Shown here piece after piece: positions 40,483-50,260 of a DNA stretch of 64,000 nt (the stretch's first letter is position 1; the number at the start of each line of letters is the position of its first letter). Made by a program: the position numbers and the translations under genes. Source of the DNA: Shewanella phaeophyticola (GTDB lineage: Bacteria > Pseudomonadota > Gammaproteobacteria > Enterobacterales > Shewanellaceae); contig NZ_JAODOQ010000001.1 in the NCBI RefSeq assembly GCF_025398315.1, positions 1,984,001-2,048,000 on the forward strand, in the 5' to 3' direction. The notes beneath the pieces were generated by a model. That model worked only from the letters and a program-made list of their open reading frames with translations. It did no database searches and was not told the origin of the DNA.

Positions 40483-41121
40483 TTAAGGTTTTGCGGTGAT
40501 ACTGTGCTGTTGATTGCCAATGACTTTTTGCAATGAAAATGCACCGCATATATCGCCCAATTCAAAGTTTATCGCTTTATCATCTGGATAAGCTTGTTTA
40601 ATCAATGTACTTAGCTCTGGAGTAATATTGCTACCATGGCAACCTAAGCACAGCTCTTGGGTTGGTATGGCTTTCATATACCTAAAGGTTGTGGTATCCC
40701 CCTTAGCAACATATTCGCTAGCCACAATGGGAGTGTGTGTTTGCGGCACACTGGCAGCTTTTATTTGCTCAAACTGATTTAATTGCGCTAACTCCCATGC
40801 ATCTGGGCTGTTATTACTGTTTCTCATGCGTAAGCTGGTACGTTTTAAGACCCAACCATCAGTTGAGTTCTGTACTGCAATAGAAGGAGCAACAGATTGA
40901 CAAACTGACACGCCTGCAGGGAGTCCACCTTGTTTTATTGCCGCTTGTAATTGCCCTTTCAACGCTTGGCTAAACTCAGCAATTTTTTGGTTCGCCTCTA
41001 GCTCAAGTTGTTGTTGCTCTGACAATGATTGAGCATTGGCGCTTAAGCTTGCCAATAAAGTCATCGTGCCTATGGTGATTAACTTAACCCGTTGACGCTT
41101 TACATTATGTTTATTTTTCAT
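40483..41121 (-). CDS. DUF3365 periplasmic haem protein
   Basis: A 212-residue protein with a signal peptide (about 10-30, SLSANAQ) and one c-type haem motif CLGCH (C158, C161, H162), preceded by the DUF3365 (Tll0287-like) pattern KRTSLRMRNSNNSPDAWE. Such proteins are small haem sensors or electron carriers in the periplasm. Its ATG overlaps the stop of the SQR-like gene by 4 bases, so it may accept or sense electrons or sulfur species linked to that flavoprotein. Confidence 0.83.
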   Translation of the reverse strand: MKNKHNVKRQRVKLITIGTMTLLASLSANAQSLSEQQQLELEANQKIAEFSQALKGQLQAAIKQGGLPAGVSVCQSVAPSIAVQNSTDGWVLKRTSLRMRNSNNSPDAWELAQLNQFEQIKAASVPQTHTPIVASEYVAKGDTTTFRYMKAIPTQELCLGCHGSNITPELSTLIKQAYPDDKAINFELGDICGAFSLQKVIGNQQHSITAKP

Positions 41122-42403
41122 GACTCTTCATCCTCTTCTAGACGTGTTATTCCCATTAGTTTTAGGGCGTACTTTTCATAAAGTGGTTCGCTACTTCCAC
41201 TCTTCATTTTCAATAGAAAATATTTTTCAAAACCTATTTTGGCTAAGTGCGCCCATTTTCCTGTTGCAAACCAAGACACATTGCGAGGGGCAATTTGTGG
41301 CGTGGCAATAAATACTGCACCGGTGTCGCCCATGTCGGCGATACAAACGGCATTCCAGGTGCCTTTATGTGTAGGTTCAACGTTATTAACGATAATACTG
41401 TGTAAATTATGTGCGATCGCGGTCATCATCGACTCAATCATATAGCCTGTTTTCGGCATGCCCGTTGGTACTGGTGTACTTTGAGCAGGAGGAATAGCAA
41501 CACAAACGCCACCCGCAAAAATGTTACTGTATTTTGTTGAGCGCTGATGCTCATCGGTAATCACAAAACCTTTTTTATTACACAGCCCATCAACATTTGC
41601 CACTGCATCAATACCCACAAACGGAGGGATAAACATTGCATGATGAAAAGGCAGTGAATATTTAAAATCGATATTTCCTTTACGATCTAGCTCATCAATA
41701 TGCATGATGTCTTTTTCGATGTAATCAACGCTGGCATTGCATATCCACTTTATATCTCGTTGGCGTAATGCTGATTCCAACATCGATTTAGAATCACCCA
41801 CACCATCAAGCCCCAAATGCCCGATATAAGGTTCGCTGGTAATAAATTGGATGGGTACGTGCTTTCGTATGCCGGCATCACGTAATACCTTATCGAGGAT
41901 AAACACATATTCATAAGCAGAGCCAAAACAGCTGGCACCTTGAAATGCCCCCACTAATACAGGCTCTGGATTAGCAATGAGTGCATCGATATTATCTTTA
42001 CAGGACAATGCATGTTCAAGAGAGCACACCGACTGAGTAAAGTGCTCTGGATATGCCCCAGGAATTGTATCAAATGCCAATTTGAGTCAGAGGCAATCAC
42101 CAAATAATCGTAATCGATAACGTCATGTTCAGCGGTGATCAATTGGTTATTGTCAGCATCAATTTTAGTGACAAAAGCACAGATAAAATCAATGTGTTTT
42201 TTGGCTAAATGTTTAGCAATAGGAATGCTTATCGCATCAGGCTCACGCCAACCAACAGCTACCCAAGGGTTAGAAGGAATAAAGCGGAAATTTTCTCGTT
42301 CATTGACCATCAACACTTGATGCTCTTGACCCAGCAGGTGTTTAATTTCATAAGCGGCAGGCATGCCACCTGTACCTGCACCTAGCACTACAATTTTTGC
42401 CAT
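41118..42403 (-). pseudogene. sqr: Sulfide:quinone oxidoreductase-like flavoprotein, frameshifted
   Basis: About 428 residues from ATG 42403 (MAKIVVLGAGTGGMPAAYEI), a two-dinucleotide-fold flavoprotein. The first frame reads IDYDYLVIAS and then breaks near 42083-42090; the second frame (41118-42080) continues LAFDTIPGAYPEHFTQSVCSLEHA. Cysteines in GASCFGSAYEY and AGGVCVAIPP fit SQR-type redox centres, and IPPFVGIDAV is typical. It would oxidise sulfide to persulfide or polysulfide and reduce quinone. It is divergent from a FisR-like activator and has a sigma54-type promoter. One extra base explains the break. Confidence 0.83.
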
Positions 42404-42470
42404 TGCACTAACACTCCCATTACCTTCTCTGTAAACGCTATTGTCAGCAGAGTGATGTAAGGTAAAGCTA

Positions 42471-42486
42471 TACAAAGCTTGTGCCA
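42471..42486 (-). promoter_or_regulatory. Candidate sigma54 promoter of the SQR operon
   Basis: Minus-strand TGGCAC-AAGCT-TTGTA matches the -24/-12 consensus TGGCAC-N5-TTGCW except for GT instead of GC at -12. It lies about 70 bases before the SQR ATG at 42403, and the sigma54 activator gene is immediately divergent. Confidence 0.6.
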
Positions 42487-42574
42487 CGTCACAAAATAAA
42501 ATTAATATCAATATTTACAATAAGTTAAAAAATGTTGCAAGAATTAATCTAAATCTGCTAGGGAAAACAATTGA

Positions 42575-42601
42575 CAAAAATGACACTCAATGCCATTTTT
42601 G
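42575..42601. promoter_or_regulatory. Candidate activator (FisR-type) binding palindrome
   Basis: A 27-base near-perfect inverted repeat: CAAAAATGACA (42575-42585), spacer CTCAA, TGCCATTTTTG (42591-42601), one mismatch. It is about 90-115 bases upstream of the sigma54 element, an ordinary enhancer distance, and 41 bases before the activator ATG, so autoregulation is possible. Confidence 0.5.
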
Positions 42602-42642
42602 AAGATAAATATGACATTCTTATGTAAAAAGATCCTATCCTT

Positions 42643-43965
42643 ATGAAAAACACTACCGTAGTACAGTCGATGATCAATGCAATTGATAAACCTGCCATCT
42701 TTATCACGCCAGATTATGTTATACATGCGGTAAATGAAGCCTACCTCGAAACCTATGACACTGAAGTCACATTAGGGCAAAGCCGTTGCCATCAGATATC
42801 GCACCACAGTAATGAGCCTTGCGACAAACACGGAGAGCAATGTCCCTTGCAGCAATGCCAAAACACTGCGCGAGCCGCAAATGCTGTGCATATTCACAAT
42901 ACAACTGATGGCAAATCGTATTGCGATATTTTGATGAAACCAATTAAAGACGATAACGGCAAAATCATGGGCTTTCTTGAGATTTTAGATGCTATTGACT
43001 ATGCATCCACCGAGTCTAAAAAAGACACAATGATTGGCCAGTCAGCGCCATTTAAACAGATGCTCAATAAAATTAATCGGGCATCTCAGTCTAATATCGC
43101 CGTGTTATTACAGGGTGAAACAGGCGCAGGTAAAGAACTTGTGGCAAAAGCAGTTCACGCCGCAAGCGACAGAAATGACAAACCTTTTGTGGTGATTGAA
43201 TGTACCGGATTGAGCGAAAGTTTATTTGAAAGCGAACTATTTGGTTATGAAAAAGGCGCCTTTACTGGGGCAACAACTACTAAAAAAGGCTTAATTGAAA
43301 TCGCACATGGCGGCACAGTCTTCTTTGATGAAATTGGTGATATTCCAATGAATATGCAGGTTAAACTGCTCAGGTTATTAGAAACACAATGTTATCGTGC
43401 CGTGGGGGGATTAAAGCAAAAAAGATCCGATTTTAGATTAGTCAGCGCCAGCCATAAAAACTTACTCGATTTAGTCGAAAAAGGTGAATTTCGCCGCGAC
43501 CTTTATTATCGAATAGCCGGTTTTCCTATTTACCTGCCCTCACTGCGTGAACGTCAGGAAGATATTCCAGTCCTCGCCAATCACTTTATAAGATTATCAG
43601 AATACAAACATAAGAAGTTTTCCAACAATGCATTAACGCTATTAAGCCAGTATCCGTTTCCAGGCAATATTCGTGAACTCAAAAATATCATTGAACAATC
43701 TGCGTTAATAGCAAACGAAGATATTATCCACAGAAGTGATCTGCCCGAGAGCATTACCTATTCTAAAACAACAACGGTTAATCAGGCTCAGGCTGTCGAC
43801 ACTGCAGTGATCAGTTTAGATGATGTTGAAGCAGAATATTTGTCTAAAGTTTGCCAACAATATCAAGGTTCGCCTGCTGAATTAGCCATCATGCTTAATG
43901 TGAGCGTACGAACCTTATACCGAAAATTGCAACGTTATGGCTTAAAACTGCCTGTAGCAAATTAG
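42643..43965 (+). CDS. FisR-like sigma54-dependent persulfide-responsive activator
   Basis: A 440-residue enhancer-binding protein. An N-terminal PAS-like sensor (about 10-125) carries Cys49, Cys60, Cys67, Cys72 and Cys94. The spacing of the first three (11 and 7) equals that of the sensing cysteines of FisR, as I recall them. The AAA+ domain (about 130-365) has Walker A GETGAGKE (158-165) and the sigma54 loop GAFTGA (205-210). A Fis-type HTH ends it (ELAIMLNVSVRTLYRKLQRYG). It should activate the divergent sqr operon on sensing sulfane sulfur. Its 3' end overlaps the convergent NifX-like gene by 4 bases. Confidence 0.88.
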   Translation: MKNTTVVQSMINAIDKPAIFITPDYVIHAVNEAYLETYDTEVTLGQSRCHQISHHSNEPCDKHGEQCPLQQCQNTARAANAVHIHNTTDGKSYCDILMKPIKDDNGKIMGFLEILDAIDYASTESKKDTMIGQSAPFKQMLNKINRASQSNIAVLLQGETGAGKELVAKAVHAASDRNDKPFVVIECTGLSESLFESELFGYEKGAFTGATTTKKGLIEIAHGGTVFFDEIGDIPMNMQVKLLRLLETQCYRAVGGLKQKRSDFRLVSASHKNLLDLVEKGEFRRDLYYRIAGFPIYLPSLRERQEDIPVLANHFIRLSEYKHKKFSNNALTLLSQYPFPGNIRELKNIIEQSALIANEDIIHRSDLPESITYSKTTTVNQAQAVDTAVISLDDVEAEYLSKVCQQYQGSPAELAIMLNVSVRTLYRKLQRYGLKLPVAN

Positions 43966-44486
43966 TTGTGACGTAATAAAGAATGTTTTTTCTGGCAACA
44001 CCGCTTCATGTGCATGCCCTCTGGTCGCTCAATATCACTTGCATGATGTTCGTGGGAGTCGCAATGTCCACCATGACAACCACCTTCACCATGTTCATGA
44101 TCGCAACAACCACCATTGGCTTGTTTAGCTAAATGCTTCATTGATGGTCTGCCTTGTGTCACCTCACTAAATTGCTCACATTGTGGTAAATGATCACTGG
44201 CTAAATCTTCAATGGCCGTACGACCATTTTTAACATGAAATACATTAAGTTGTTGATTCAGTATTTTAGACAGTAATTGTTGACCAATATTTCGCACAAT
44301 AACCCGCTCTGCGCCATGAGTCACAATCAAATTCAATAGTTGTTTTTTACCATCACAGCCAGCAGCTAAAGCTGGGTTAGCAAAACGCGCTATCACTTCG
44401 GCCTGTTCATTAATAATAAGCATGCTATCTGCACGGCTAAAATGGCTGGCAATATGGTCATCTTTTATCGGTATGGCTGTAATCAT
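43962..44486 (-). CDS. NifX/NifB-associated (dinitrogenase cofactor-type) protein with Cys/His tail
   Basis: A 174-residue protein. Residues about 1-105 match the NifX/NafY-like domain (ITAIPIKDDHIASHFSRADSM, LIVTHGAERVIVRNIGQQL). The last 55 residues are rich in Cys and His (GGCCDHEHGEGG, CHGGHCDSHEHH, RCCQKK), a likely metal-binding tail. No nif genes are nearby, so a role in nitrogenase is unlikely. It may bind Fe-S or metal-sulfide species. It sits tail-to-tail with the FisR-like gene. Confidence 0.78.
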   Translation of the reverse strand: MITAIPIKDDHIASHFSRADSMLIINEQAEVIARFANPALAAGCDGKKQLLNLIVTHGAERVIVRNIGQQLLSKILNQQLNVFHVKNGRTAIEDLASDHLPQCEQFSEVTQGRPSMKHLAKQANGGCCDHEHGEGGCHGGHCDSHEHHASDIERPEGMHMKRCCQKKHSLLRHN

Positions 44487-44984
44487 TTTATTCTCTCTTG
44501 CAGTATTGGTACTGCTTTATTCTGTGAGTGTTATTCAGTTTATCAGTGATCGCTGGTTAATTAGCATGGTTGTTAATTAGCCCCAAATTACTGGCATATG
44601 CTATTTATACACCTATTAATGGCATATGCCAATTATATTTTATTAAGTGTGATCTTTGCCCATGCCTGCTGACTCACTAAGTCATAATTTAACGAGTCGC
44701 TTAACTGATTATGCCAATTAATGCTTCACAACTTAGCAGCCAGTGCCATGTTACTAAGTTAATGTCATTACCAGATTGACTTAAATAGCAATAGCTAAAA
44801 ATCATTACAGTTAAAATGAATTAAAAATTAATTACTTTAGTATTTCGTTAAGTTCAATATAAATAAACGTTTTATTAACAATAACTTATTAGCTATAACA
44901 CAAATTTAAAACCGTTTGCCAAGAGTGCTTTTTATGATCTAGATCAAATAAAGACTTGATAGTTAGAACCCTAATCATTAGGAT
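44487..44984. promoter_or_regulatory. Gene-free region with paired GGCATATGC repeats
   Basis: No convincing ORF. TGGCATATGC occurs at 44592-44601 and again at 44620-44629; the second copy completes a perfect palindrome TGGCATATGCCA. Start-to-start spacing is 28 bases. They lie 105-145 bases upstream of the NifX-like gene. The remainder is AT-rich and holds the betI promoter. Confidence 0.45.
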
Positions 44985-45014
44985 CGTTATTAATTGAACG
45001 TTCAATTAATAACG
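44985..45014. promoter_or_regulatory. BetI operator, 30-base perfect palindrome
   Basis: A perfect inverted repeat with half-site CGTTATTAATTGAAC (44985-44999) and its exact complement GTTCAATTAATAACG (45000-45014), centred 42 bases before the betI ATG. The core ATTGAACGTTCAAT is like known BetI boxes, where choline relieves repression. Confidence 0.85.
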
Positions 45015-45040
45015 TTTAAGCGATAAAAAGGGAGTTATTT

Positions 45041-45649
45041 ATGCCAAGACCTGCAATGAAAAACGTCAGACAACAACAGCTCATCGATGCCACGTTAATG
45101 TCTGTCGAACGTCATGGATTACAGCACACCACCATCAACACGATTAGTGGTTTAGCGGGGATGTCATCGGGGATCATCAGTCATTATTTTGGTGGTAAAC
45201 AAGGGTTAATCGAAGCCACGCTAAAATTCTTATTAGAAGAATTAAAGCAAGCCTTACTGGCAAAAACGTCAGGCAAATCGTTAACCGCTCCAGAGCGCTT
45301 GTCGATCATAGTCGAAGCCAACTTTACCGAGCTGCAACGTTCAAATGCGGCCACTAAAACATGGCTAAGCTTTTGGTCTCAAGCCATGCACGACCCTGGA
45401 TTGGCAAGATTGCAAAACATTAATAACCATCGTCTTTACAGCAACCTGCTCTACTCATTTAAACAGTTATTGCCTAAGGCTGAGGCAGTAAATGCCGCCA
45501 AGCAAACTGCGGCAATCATTGACGGTTTTTGGTTACGAAGTGCGTTAAGCACCAACCCCTCTGAAGAATTTAAGCAAGCCCAGACGCTATCAAAAGCCTT
45601 TATAGAGTCTGTATTAGTGCAACACGGAGAAATTGAATGTCAGCGTTAG
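45041..45649 (+). CDS. betI: TetR-family choline-responsive repressor BetI
   Basis: A 202-residue TetR regulator. The N-terminal HTH ([30 protein letters not shown]) is typical BetI, and the C-terminal helical domain would bind choline. It is first in the betIBA operon; its 3' end overlaps betB by 13 bases. The palindrome just upstream is its likely operator. RBS GGGAG precedes ATG 45041. Confidence 0.93.
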   Translation: MPRPAMKNVRQQQLIDATLMSVERHGLQHTTINTISGLAGMSSGIISHYFGGKQGLIEATLKFLLEELKQALLAKTSGKSLTAPERLSIIVEANFTELQRSNAATKTWLSFWSQAMHDPGLARLQNINNHRLYSNLLYSFKQLLPKAEAVNAAKQTAAIIDGFWLRSALSTNPSEEFKQAQTLSKAFIESVLVQHGEIECQR

Positions 45650-47103
45650 TCACTTATCAAAATTATGTGCATGGTCAATACATTTCAAATGGCAGCGGAG
45701 AAACCTTCGAAGTCATCAACCCTGCTACTGGCAGTGTGAGTTATTTAGTTGAAGTCGCCACCGAAAAAGTAAAGCAAGCCGCCATCGACAGTGCAAAAGC
45801 AGGCTTTGCTGTATGGTCAAAAATGACCCCAATGGAACGCAGTCGTATTTTATTAAAAGCAGTAGCCTTATTGCGCGAGCACAATGATGAGCTTGCCGCG
45901 GGCGAAGTACTCGACACAGGTAAACCTTGGCAAGAAGCTTCAGTGGTCGACATTGTCACTGGCGCAGATTCAATTGAATTCTTCGCGGGCCTTGCCCCCA
46001 GCATTGAAGGGAATCAACAACCTGTTGGCCAAGACTTTTACTACACTCGTCGCGAACCATTAGGCATTTGTGCCGGTATTGGCGCATGGAACTACCCATT
46101 ACAAATTGCATGTTGGAAAGCGGCTCCTGCTTTAGCTTGCGGCAATGTGATGATTTTTAAGCCTTCTGAAGAAACCCCACGCGGTGCAATGCGTTTAGCA
46201 GAAATTTTCACCCAAGCTGGCGTACCTAATGGCGTATTTAACGTGGTTCAAGGCGACGGTCGTGTGGGTGCGTGGTTAACCACCCATGATGATATCGCTA
46301 AAGTGTCATTTACTGGTGAAGTTGGCACAGGCACAAAAGTGATGGCTGCCGCGTCTAGCACCTTAAAAGAAGTCACCATGGAACTTGGCGGTAAATCGCC
46401 GTTAATTATCTTCAATGATGCCGATGTCGAAAACGCAGTGTCTGCTGCCATGCTAGCCAATTTTTACACTCAAGGTGAAGTGTGTACCAATGGCACACGT
46501 ATATTTGTGCAAAAAGACATGTACCCCACATTTATTGAACGCTTAAAGCAACGCACAGAAAACAATATTGTGTGTGGCGACCCCATGGATGCTGAAACTA
46601 ACTTTGGTGCATTGATCTCACGAGGTCATCAACAAAAAGTGCTTGAGTATATCGCTATTGGTAAAAAAGAAGGCGCAACACTACTGACAGGCGGCACTGC
46701 GTTGCAACCAGAAAATGCGCCCCTTGGTTTTTTTGTTGCGCCGACCATTTTCACCGATTGCACCGATGATATGACCATTGCTAAAGAAGAAATTTTTGGC
46801 TCTGTGATGTCGGTGTTTACCTTTGAAGATGAACAAGAAGTCATTCAACGAGCTAACAATACTCACTTAGGCCTTGCGGCTGGCGTATTTACTCAAGACA
46901 TTACCCGTGCTCACCGCGTAATACATCAATTACAAGCAGGTATTTGTTGGATTAATGCTTATGGCGCATCTCCTGCAGAAATGCCAGTAGGTGGTTACAA
47001 AATGTCGGGCATCGGCCGCGAAAACGGCAGCGAAACATTAAAAGCATACACTCAAATCAAAGCTGTTTATGTTGGCATGCAGCCACTTGAAAGCCCATTT
47101 TAA
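45637..47103 (+). CDS. betB: Betaine aldehyde dehydrogenase
   Basis: A 488-residue NAD(P)-dependent aldehyde dehydrogenase. Active-site glutamate in [10 protein letters not shown], catalytic Cys in [13 protein letters not shown] and cofactor-binding FTGEVGTG. It oxidises betaine aldehyde to the osmoprotectant glycine betaine. Its length is that of E. coli BetB. It lies between betI and betA, overlapping the former and 15 bases before the betA ATG. Confidence 0.94.
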   Translation: MSALVTYQNYVHGQYISNGSGETFEVINPATGSVSYLVEVATEKVKQAAIDSAKAGFAVWSKMTPMERSRILLKAVALLREHNDELAAGEVLDTGKPWQEASVVDIVTGADSIEFFAGLAPSIEGNQQPVGQDFYYTRREPLGICAGIGAWNYPLQIACWKAAPALACGNVMIFKPSEETPRGAMRLAEIFTQAGVPNGVFNVVQGDGRVGAWLTTHDDIAKVSFTGEVGTGTKVMAAASSTLKEVTMELGGKSPLIIFNDADVENAVSAAMLANFYTQGEVCTNGTRIFVQKDMYPTFIERLKQRTENNIVCGDPMDAETNFGALISRGHQQKVLEYIAIGKKEGATLLTGGTALQPENAPLGFFVAPTIFTDCTDDMTIAKEEIFGSVMSVFTFEDEQEVIQRANNTHLGLAAGVFTQDITRAHRVIHQLQAGICWINAYGASPAEMPVGGYKMSGIGRENGSETLKAYTQIKAVYVGMQPLESPF

Positions 47104-47118
47104 GGAGTGACGCAACGT

Positions 47119-48803
47119 ATGTCTCATCAATATGATTATATTATTGTCGGTGCCGGTAGCGCAGGTTGTGTATTAGCCAACCGTTTAACTGAAAACCCAG
47201 ACAATAACGTCTTGATTTTAGAAACCGGTGGCAGCGATAAAAGCATTTTCATTCAAATGCCTACTGCATTGTCTATTCCGATGAACACTAAAAAGTATGC
47301 CTGGCAGTTTGAAACCCAAGCAGAGCCACATTTAGATAATCGCCGTATGCACTGCCCTCGCGGTAAAGTATTGGGCGGTTCATCGTCAATTAACGGCATG
47401 GTCTATGTGCGTGGTCATGCGCGTGATTTTGACGAGTGGCAACAACATGGCGCTAAAGACTGGAACTATGCCCATTGCTTGCCGTATTTCAAAAAAGCAG
47501 AAACATGGTCATTTGGTGGCAATGTTTACCGTGGTGATAACGAGTCGTTAGGGGTTAATAACGGTAACGAGATGAAAAATCCATTGTATCAAGCCTTTGT
47601 TGATGCCGGGGTTGATGCCGGATATTTAGCGACCGACGACTACAACGCCAGCCAACAAGAAGGCTTTGGTCCAATGCACATGACCGTTAAAAATGGTGTG
47701 CGCTGGTCAACCGCAAATGCATATTTACGCCCAGCAATGAAGCGTGACAACTTAACTGTTGTAACGCATGCGCTGGTTCATAATGTCATTATGCAAGGCA
47801 AAACCGCTGTAGGTGTACGTTACGAGCGTAAAGGCCAAATGGAAGATGTAATGTGCAATAAAGAGGTTGTGTTGTCTGCAGGCTCTATTGGTTCGCCGCA
47901 TATTTTGCAATTGTCTGGTATTGGCAACAAGCAAACCCTTGAAGATGCCGGTATTGAGCCTATACATCATTTACCTGGCGTGGGTCAAAACCTGCAGACA
48001 CCACCTGGAGTTTTACTTTCAATTTAAGTGCTTAAAGCCAATTTCACTCAACGGCAAATTAGATCCATTGAATAAATTATTCATTGGTACCCGTTGGATA
48101 TTAAATAAATCGGGCTTAGGAGCCACAAATCACTTTGAGTCTTGTGGTTTTATCCGTTCAAAACCTGGGCTTGAATGGCACCGATCTGCAATACCACTTT
48201 TTGCCTGCCGCAATGCGTTATGACGGTAAAGAAGCCTTTGCAGGCCATGGTTTCCATATTCACATTGGCCATAACAAACCTAAAAGCCGTGGTGCGGTAA
48301 CGGTGGTATCAAAAGATGCCAAAGTTGCACCACAAATTCAGTTTAATTATTTATCACATCAAGATGATATTGAAGGCTTTAGAGCTTGTGTACGCCTCAC
48401 TCGTGAAATTATTAACCAACCGGCATTAGATGAATACCGTGGTGAAGAAATTCAACCTGGTTTAGCCGTTCAAACTGACGAGCAAATTGATGCCTTTGTG
48501 CGCAGTGCGGTTGAGAGCGCTTATCACCCTTCTTGTTCATGCAAAATGGGCGAAGACGATATGGCGGTAGTGGATTCTGAAACTAAAGTCCATGGTATTA
48601 AGGGATTACGCGTTGTTGACTCGTCAATATTCCCAACAATCCCCAATGGAAATTTAAATTCACCCACCATTATGGTTGCTGAACGTGCCGCCGACATCAT
48701 TTTAGGTAACAAGCCTTTAGCACCAAGCTTGGCCAAAGTGACTATCGCTAATGATTGGCAGCAACAACAACGCCAACAAGCACCAAAGAGAGCGTTGAGT
48801 TAA
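47119..48803 (+). pseudogene. betA: Choline dehydrogenase, two frameshifts
   Basis: A GMC-family flavoenzyme of about 560 residues, starting ATG 47119 ([17 protein letters not shown]) with AAGGAG upstream. Three frames must be joined. Frame one ends VGQNLQ near 47995; frame two resumes [18 protein letters not shown] and runs to GLEW near 48175; frame three resumes [15 protein letters not shown] through 48803. Both breaks are explained by one extra base each. The C-terminal catalytic segment [12 protein letters not shown] and [15 protein letters not shown] are intact. It oxidises choline to betaine aldehyde at the membrane. With betB and a BCCT transporter it forms the choline-to-betaine route. 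Confidence 0.9.
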
Positions 48804-48982
48804 TTAATATCATCTGTTTTAAGGGTTACTGGCCAACCTACATATTTGTAAATGGCCAATTTAAGCCAAGTTCAATCTATCAGGGTTTAACTATCGACAG
48901 CGATATTTAAGGCTTGAGGGCGTGATTGTCTTTAAAAATTGTTCTATGGCGAAATAAAAACATAAAACAAGGAGCTAACACT

Positions 48983-49018
48983 ATGTTTGCAAACACTATA
49001 AAAGCAGGAGCTAAGTAA
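48983..49018 (+). CDS. 11-codon leader ORF coupled to the BCCT gene
   Basis: ATG 48983 encodes MFANTIKAGAK and ends at TAA 49016-49018, which overlaps the transporter ATG (TAATG). A strong AAGGAG lies 8 bases before it, and a second AGGAG within it serves the transporter. The words AGGAGCTAA recur before both starts. It may be a translational-coupling leader; no signal for attenuation is seen. Expression is unproven. Confidence 0.4.
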   Translation: MFANTIKAGAK

Positions 49019-50234
49019 TGACGACCTGGTTATCAATAGGCATTTTATTTACTTTTGCCGCCATCGCCTTTGTAATTTACCGTTGGGGTAATATGCAATG
49101 TATCGGGGTCACACCGGTACGTAAATTTACCTTTATCGCGATTTTATTTACTTCTGGTTTAGATGTGGGACTGATTATGTTCCCGCTAACGGAATTTGCT
49201 GGGTATGCAGATTTGGCTGCTAGTCCTGAATACGGTTTTACTAATCCACTTGCCATTGAGTTTGGCTTTTGGTCTGTTTAATTTGGGCTTTCTACTTTTT
49301 AACCTGTTTCTATTTTTGTGTGATAGAACCAAGAGTGAAGTTCTTTGAAATTCCATTAATTAAATTTATCAATAACCTCGTCATTATTGGTACCTGTGCG
49401 TTTACCGCTTACTTATTACTGTCTAATTTACCTTGGTATTTACCTAACCTTGGCGACGGTGAAACCATTGTCAGCTCATTCTACTTAATTGTATTTATGG
49501 TGATTGCCGCTGCAGTTTATTCAAGTACCAGCATTAAATATGTGCGCTACTTAAGTTTAGGCAGTACTTGGTTATTCTTTGGCTTAATCGCCATTATGTG
49601 GTCTGGGGCATTTTTGTCTGACGATTCAAGTGTCGGTGAGTTCTTTAGTACCTTTGCGCTAATTGGTGGTTATTTTTCAAATATGCACGAATTTGTATTA
49701 CCGATGAATGATTACCATGAGTTTTACCTATTCTGGTGGTTTGCCTGGAGCATCATGATTGGCCAATTTACCTCACGTTTTGTGGGCGGCATGAAAACCT
49801 ACCAAGTGTTATTAGCGATGATGATTTTCCCGTCTATACCCATTGCGATTTGGTTTACTGTACTTTATTACTACAGTGCAAATGGCATTGATACCACGGG
49901 GTTCTATAATCTTGCGATGGTGATTGTCGGCATTACCTTTGTGATCAATTCATTAGACTCACTAGTGCGCTTATACACAGACAACTTAAACATGACCGTT
50001 GAGCGTTTAGGTAAAGTACCTTACATCATTGGCAATATCGTAGTGTTGAGTGGCTTAACGTTATTATTCAAATTAGATTTCTTAGCCATTCAATGGGTTG
50101 GTGCATTAGCTATCACGCTCATTTTAGGATGCTTTGTTTATATTCTTAAAGGTCACTTATCGAAAGTGGCAGACATTGAGCGCTCGCCAAAAGCCAACAA
50201 AATTGATTTTACAAAAATCGAACTACTTGATTAA
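49018..50234 (+). pseudogene. Short BCCT-family choline/betaine transporter, frameshifted
   Basis: About 405 residues, many hydrophobic helices. The first frame (49018-49281) ends EFGFWSV; the second (49269-50234) resumes IWAFYFLTCFYFCVIEPRVKF. Removing one G near 49275 gives FGFWSLIWAFYF. The segment FWWFAWSIMIGQFTSRFVGG matches the BCCT tryptophan motif, and GLDVGLIMFPLTEF the substrate loop. It is markedly shorter than standard BCCT carriers (500 or more). Position right after betIBA suggests choline or betaine import. Substrate is inferred. Confidence 0.75.
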
Positions 50235-50260
50235 TACAATAACCAAAACAGGGATTGAAA

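Noticed and set aside
43962..44486. Nitrogen fixation gene
   Set aside because: Only a NifX-like domain is present; no nifHDK, nifB or other nif gene is in the window.
44592..44630. GGCATATGC words as a sigma54 promoter of the NifX-like gene
   Set aside because: TGGCAT is followed by no TTGC at the right spacing on either strand.
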